This document shows, piece after piece, positions 5,859 through 9,334 of a stretch of 9,334 nt of DNA. Source of the stretch: JBEKJU01 sp050011095 (GTDB lineage Bacteria; Desulfobacterota; Syntrophorhabdia; Syntrophorhabdales; WCHB1-27). The notes beneath the pieces are model-generated. The model saw nothing but the letters and a program-made list of their open reading frames with translations. It was not told where the DNA came from and ran no database searches. Location of the stretch: the NCBI GenBank assembly GCA_050011095.1, contig JBEKJU010000230.1:1-9334 (forward strand), given 5' to 3'. Positions within the stretch are counted from its first letter, which is position 1. Every line of letters begins with the position of its first letter. The translations under genes were made by a program, and so were the position numbers.

Positions 5859-5941
5859 GTTGAGGGGAACATCCGTCCGTCCGGGAACATGGACTCCTTG
5901 TTCCACTGCGTCTCGCCGTGCCTGACCAAATGGATATTCAC
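5859..5941 (-). pseudogene. Histidine phosphatase (phosphoglycerate mutase-like) remnant
   Basis: A GTG at 5941, overlapping the ABC transporter stop as GTGA and preceded by GGAGG (5948-5952) at 6-nt spacing, starts MNIHLVRHGETQWNKESMF. This is the unmistakable N-terminus of the phosphoglycerate mutase/histidine phosphatase superfamily, with the catalytic Arg-His. The next family motif, GRTDVPLN, is present but in another frame. One base appears lost around 5882-5887 (TTCCCGG; an extra C restores frame). Homology stops at 5859, where palindromic repeat DNA begins. The remaining roughly 170 residues of a normal domain, including the second catalytic His, are absent here. The product cannot be active. 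The original gene was evidently the third member of the ABC exporter operon. Confidence 0.8.
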
Positions 5942-7647
5942 AGGCGTCCTCCGCTTTTGTAGATGCTGTACAGATGGTCGTAGAGCCCTTTCTTCTCCAG
6001 GAGCTCCTCATGGTTTCCCTCCTCGGCCAGCTCACCGTCATGGATCACGATAATCCTGTCCATATCGACCATGGTCGAGATCCTGTGGGCGATGACGAGC
6101 CGCGTGGCGGTCCGGAATTCGCCGTCTATGATGTCCCTCACCTTCTCGTCGAGGTAGCGGTCAATGCTGCTCGTTGCCTCGTCGAGGATGACGTATCGCG
6201 GGCGGTACACGATCATCCTGCCGATCGCGATAAGCTGCTTCTCCCCCCCTGAAAGGTTGTGGCCCTCTTCGGCGATCATCTTGTCTGGCCCCTCGTCGGA
6301 AAAACCCCGTATGAGCAGATCGAGGTCCGGCTGGAGCGCGTCATCGGGCGTAAAGAGGTTCTCCCTGATCGTTCGGGGAAATATGTAGACGTCCTGCGAC
6401 ACGATGCCGAAGGCCTTCCTTATGGCCTCCATGGAGTAGGCGGCCAGGGGGCGGCCGCCTATTAGGATCTCCCCTTTCGTGGGCACATAAAAACCGAGGA
6501 GAAGGTTGATGAGGGACGTCTTTCCCGATCCCGTCAGGCCGACGATGCCCAGTTTTTCCCCCTCCCTTATCCGGAGATTGATATTCTTCAGGGCGTACAC
6601 GTCGTCCCCGTCGTAGGAGAGCCAGACGTTCCGCAACTCGATGTCGCCCGCGACGTCCTCGGGGCCGCGACTTCCCATGGCCTCCTCTGCCTGGGTCGCA
6701 TGGAGCTTATGTAGCTTTTCGAGGCTCGAGTAAGCATTCTGGTAGACGTTGTACTTCTCGCTCAGATCACGGATCGGCGTGTAAAGCTTGTTTGAATATT
6801 CCATAAAGGCGACGATCGTGCCGAAGGTGACCGCCCCGAGGGACAGCATGTGACCGCTCGCCCAGAGGATGGCGAGGATGGACAGCATGCCGATCGATTC
6901 CACGGCGGGCAGATAGAGGGACAGGTAGAGAATGACCTTCTTGAAGGCATTCATGTAAAGCTCGTTCTTCTCCCCGAATTTTGCCATATCCGCCTCCCTG
7001 CGATGAAACGCCTTGGAGACGTAAATGCCCGCGAGACTCTCCCCCATAAAGGCGTTCATCTCGGAGACGCTTTCCCGTGATTGCCGATACGCCGTGTGGA
7101 AGCGTCGCCTGAAGGTATCGACCACGGGAGCGAGGAGGAGGAAAAAGAGAATGACCACCCCCGTCAGGGGGATGTTCAAATAGAACATGACGGCCAGCAT
7201 GCCCACGATGGTGATGACGTCCCCCACGCTCGTGACAATGCCGGATGTAATAAACTCGTTGATGTTCTCCATGTCACTCGTGACGTAGTGGAGGTTCTTG
7301 CCCAGGGGCGTCCTGTCGAAATAGGGGATCGGGAGGCGGAGGAGGTGCGTGAACGTCTCCAGGCGCATCTCTCTTATCACGCTCTGGCCGAAGAGCTGTG
7401 TCACGTACACCTGGAGGTAGATCGCCCCGTATTCAAGGCAGATAAAGAAGAGATAGAGGAGCGCCGCAACGGAGAGACCATGGAAGTCACTCCGGCTGAT
7501 GTACCGGTCGATGGCCACCTTCAGGATGTAGGCCGGGGCCATTCTCGATATTGCGACGACGAGCATAAGGCCGAGGGAGACGAGGGCCATGCCCCTGTAC
7601 CGGGAGATATACCGGTAGAGAAAATCGCGGATGATGCCCGTTGCCAT
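5938..7647 (-). CDS. ABC exporter half-transporter, catalytically canonical subunit
   Basis: This 569-residue type I ABC exporter half-transporter (MdlB/MsbA-like) has an N-terminal six-helix membrane domain (about residues 15-310) and a C-terminal ATPase. The ATPase shows Walker A GLTGSGKTS (370-378), Q-loop Gln-418 in VSQDVYIF, signature LSGGE (465-469, last Gln replaced by Glu), Walker B YVILDE with catalytic Glu-490, D-loop SSID (493-496) and H-loop His-521 in IAHRIST. The start ATG directly abuts the TAG of the upstream ABC gene with no spacer, so the two are cotranslated. It probably pairs with that subunit as a heterodimer. The Walker side of the competent ATP site then lies here and the LSGGQ comes from the partner. 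The substrate (lipid, drug or peptide) is not evident. The stop overlaps the GTG of the phosphatase remnant. Confidence 0.93.
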   Translation of the reverse strand: MATGIIRDFLYRYISRYRGMALVSLGLMLVVAISRMAPAYILKVAIDRYISRSDFHGLSVAALLYLFFICLEYGAIYLQVYVTQLFGQSVIREMRLETFTHLLRLPIPYFDRTPLGKNLHYVTSDMENINEFITSGIVTSVGDVITIVGMLAVMFYLNIPLTGVVILFFLLLAPVVDTFRRRFHTAYRQSRESVSEMNAFMGESLAGIYVSKAFHRREADMAKFGEKNELYMNAFKKVILYLSLYLPAVESIGMLSILAILWASGHMLSLGAVTFGTIVAFMEYSNKLYTPIRDLSEKYNVYQNAYSSLEKLHKLHATQAEEAMGSRGPEDVAGDIELRNVWLSYDGDDVYALKNINLRIREGEKLGIVGLTGSGKTSLINLLLGFYVPTKGEILIGGRPLAAYSMEAIRKAFGIVSQDVYIFPRTIRENLFTPDDALQPDLDLLIRGFSDEGPDKMIAEEGHNLSGGEKQLIAIGRMIVYRPRYVILDEATSSIDRYLDEKVRDIIDGEFRTATRLVIAHRISTMVDMDRIIVIHDGELAEEGNHEELLEKKGLYDHLYSIYKSGGRL

Positions 7648-9333
7648 CTATCCCTTTACCTCGTAGAGGAGTTTCATGTAGGGATTCCGGCCGAGGAGCT
7701 CGCCCGGCGTCCCGTAGTCCGCGATCTCGCCGGCCACGAGCACCGCCGCCCTGTCGACGCACGAAAGCGGCACAGCCTTGGACGATGCGATGATGACCGT
7801 CTTGCCATCAAGGGCGGGCCTTATCTTTTCCCAGATCAGGTGCTCCGTATAGCCGTCCACGTGCGTGAAGGGGTCGTCGAGGAGGAGCATTTTAGGCCTT
7901 ATCGAGAGGGCCCGCGCCAGGGTGAGCCGCTGCTTCTGTCCCCCGGACAACGTCACGCCGCGCTCCCCCACGATGGTCTCGACGCCGCGGTCGAATCTTT
8001 CGACCTCTTCGGTCATGGTTACCGTCTCGATCAGCTCTTCGAGGTCCAAAGGGGCAAAAACGTTCTCCCTGATCGACATGGAATAGAGAAAAGGCTCCTG
8101 CGGCACGAGGGCGATCTCCTTTCTCAGACAAGCGAGGGCGATCTCCCGTATGTCTATCCCATCGAGGAGGATCGCCCCCGTGTGCCCCTCGTCAAGACCT
8201 AGGATAAGGTTGAGGAGCGTCGTTTTCCCGCTGCCCGTCGGTCCGGTGATGAGCAGTCTTTCGCCCGGCTGCAATGAGAAACTGACGTTCTTCAGCACCT
8301 GGCGCCCTTCCTTCACCACGCCGACGCGATCAAAGGCAATGGCGCCGGTGATAGACGCCGGCACGATTCCCCCGGTCCGTTCCGCCTCGCTCTCGTAGAT
8401 CGCCTCGATCCTCTGGAGCGACGCGACGCCCCTCTGGTAGAGGTTGAGCACCCATCCCAGGGCCGCTATCGGCCACATGAGCATCATGTAGTAGGTGTTG
8501 AGGGCTATGAAGGCGCCCAGGGTGATGCGGTGTTCTATAAGGTAGGAGCCGCCCATCCACATGACGATGAGGGTGCCCACGCCTCCGAGAAATCCCGTCA
8601 GCGGAAAGAGAAGCCCCCATACGCGGGTACCGGCGAGGGTCTTCTCCATATAGTCCGCGTTCAGCGCGTCGAATCGCTTCCCCTCTTCCCCCTCGAGAAG
8701 ATAGTTCTTTACCACCCTGATGCCCGAAAGGACCTCGTTCACGTCCTTCGAAAGATAACCGTTTATCTTCTGAATTTGCGTGAAAACGCGGTGAAGCCTG
8801 CCGACGAAGGCGCGCATGAGCAGGAAGAGGAAGCAGAGGGGGATCACCGAGAGCAGGGTGATCGAGGGGCTTAATCTGAACATCATGACGAGGCTGAGGA
8901 CGGTTGTGGTGATGGTGTTCGAAAAATGGAGGACCATCATGCTGACCATCATCCTGACGTTCCCCGCATCGGTCATCATTCTGGCAATGAGGTCGCCCCG
9001 GTGGTGATCCCTGAAAAACCCGTAGGGAAGGGAGACGAGGTGGGCATAAAAATCCCGGCGAAGCTCGAACTCGATCTCCCTGGAGCTGTTGAGGATCTTC
9101 ATCCTGGCCCTGCTCTTGAGCACGGCTTGTCCGAGAACGAGGAGGGCCGTCACGAGGATGATGCGAATTACCGTTCGGCTGAACCCCTCGCGGAGGGCAT
9201 CGACGGCGAGCTTGATGAGATAGGGTATAGCCGCGGAGACAACGGAAGCGGCGACGAGGGTGAGAATGCCTTGATACAGCTCTCCCCTATATCGTTTGAC
9301 ATAGGGGATTATCAGCCTGACTTGTCTAAGCAC
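7648..9333 (-). CDS. ABC exporter half-transporter, degenerate-site subunit (reaches window edge)
   Basis: At least 561 residues are present, with the membrane domain at about 15-310 followed by an ATPase. Walker A is GPTGSGKTT (364-372), Q-loop Gln-412 is in VPQEPFLY, an X-loop TIVGERG precedes the signature LSGGQ (462-466), and Walker B is MLLLDD (482-487). Two catalytic positions are changed: the residue after the Walker B Asp is Asp-487 instead of Glu, and the H-loop reads IASSK with Ser-518 where His is expected. This pattern is typical of the degenerate subunit in heterodimeric exporters such as TM287/288. The first codon in the window is GTG at 9333, at the position where such proteins usually begin. 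It may be the true start or an internal Val, since only one base lies beyond it. The gene is followed without a gap by the canonical subunit. Confidence 0.92.
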   Translation of the reverse strand: MLRQVRLIIPYVKRYRGELYQGILTLVAASVVSAAIPYLIKLAVDALREGFSRTVIRIILVTALLVLGQAVLKSRARMKILNSSREIEFELRRDFYAHLVSLPYGFFRDHHRGDLIARMMTDAGNVRMMVSMMVLHFSNTITTTVLSLVMMFRLSPSITLLSVIPLCFLFLLMRAFVGRLHRVFTQIQKINGYLSKDVNEVLSGIRVVKNYLLEGEEGKRFDALNADYMEKTLAGTRVWGLLFPLTGFLGGVGTLIVMWMGGSYLIEHRITLGAFIALNTYYMMLMWPIAALGWVLNLYQRGVASLQRIEAIYESEAERTGGIVPASITGAIAFDRVGVVKEGRQVLKNVSFSLQPGERLLITGPTGSGKTTLLNLILGLDEGHTGAILLDGIDIREIALACLRKEIALVPQEPFLYSMSIRENVFAPLDLEELIETVTMTEEVERFDRGVETIVGERGVTLSGGQKQRLTLARALSIRPKMLLLDDPFTHVDGYTEHLIWEKIRPALDGKTVIIASSKAVPLSCVDRAAVLVAGEIADYGTPGELLGRNPYMKLLYEVKG

Positions 9334-9334
9334 G

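Noticed and set aside
5655..5860. CRISPR array or insertion sequence
   Set aside because: The repeats are only two hairpin units with unequal, palindromic content between them. There are no regular spacers, cas genes or transposase fragments.
5595..6041. N-terminal extension of DUF2784 back to an ATG at 6041
   Set aside because: It overlaps the ABC transporter by about 100 nt and is mostly repeat-derived. Only the part from 5594 resembles the family. The GRTDVPLN fragment inside belongs to the broken phosphatase.
7081..8202. 373-codon plus-strand open frame opposite the ABC genes
   Set aside because: It spans the junction of two well-supported ABC genes on the other strand. The translation is compositionally odd (rich in His, Asp, Glu and Arg) and has no family features.

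Overview
The window is GC-rich, densely packed bacterial DNA. Gene content suggests a Gram-negative, probably anaerobic lineage such as Desulfobacterota (Deltaproteobacteria). The pointers are a geranylgeranyl-reductase-family flavoprotein, a stand-alone FAD/NAD(P)H reductase, an exported SYLF protein and palindromic intergenic repeats. That placement is a weak inference, because no rRNA or other marker gene is present. No tRNA, rRNA, CRISPR array, transposase or phage gene was seen.

Layout, left to right. A minus-strand geranylgeranyl-reductase-like gene (52-1227) and a plus-strand FAD/NAD(P)-binding oxidoreductase (1454-2173) diverge from a 226-bp intergenic region. That region holds a good sigma70-type promoter for the reductase and a 116-bp imperfect palindromic element. 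The oxidoreductase converges, with 29 bp between stop codons, on a long minus-strand cluster running from the right edge down to 2203. In transcription order the cluster contains: two ABC exporter half-transporters (7648-9333 and 5938-7647, directly abutting), the remnant of a histidine phosphatase (5859-5941), a block of palindromic repeats, a DUF2784 membrane protein (5148-5594), a 76-residue unknown protein (4877-5107), 4-alpha-glucanotransferase MalQ (3081-4718) and a SYLF-domain exported protein (2203-3084, ATGA overlap with malQ).

The two ABC proteins look like an asymmetric heterodimeric exporter. The upstream subunit has lost the catalytic Glu after Walker B (Asp instead) and the H-loop His (Ser instead), while the downstream subunit keeps both.

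The most unusual content is repeat DNA. A palindromic element occurs twice in inverted orientation (3099-3180 and about 5700-5800). Both copies sit at the damaged 3' end of a gene. MalQ loses its normal C-terminus at about residue 484 and reads through the element into 62 unrelated residues. The phosphatase keeps only its first roughly 28 residues, with a frameshift, before repeat DNA begins. The second copy is flanked by two 26-nt hairpins that differ only at four positions, all compensatory. I found no clear new enzymatic or defence system. The repeat family and its effect on host genes are the best leads.
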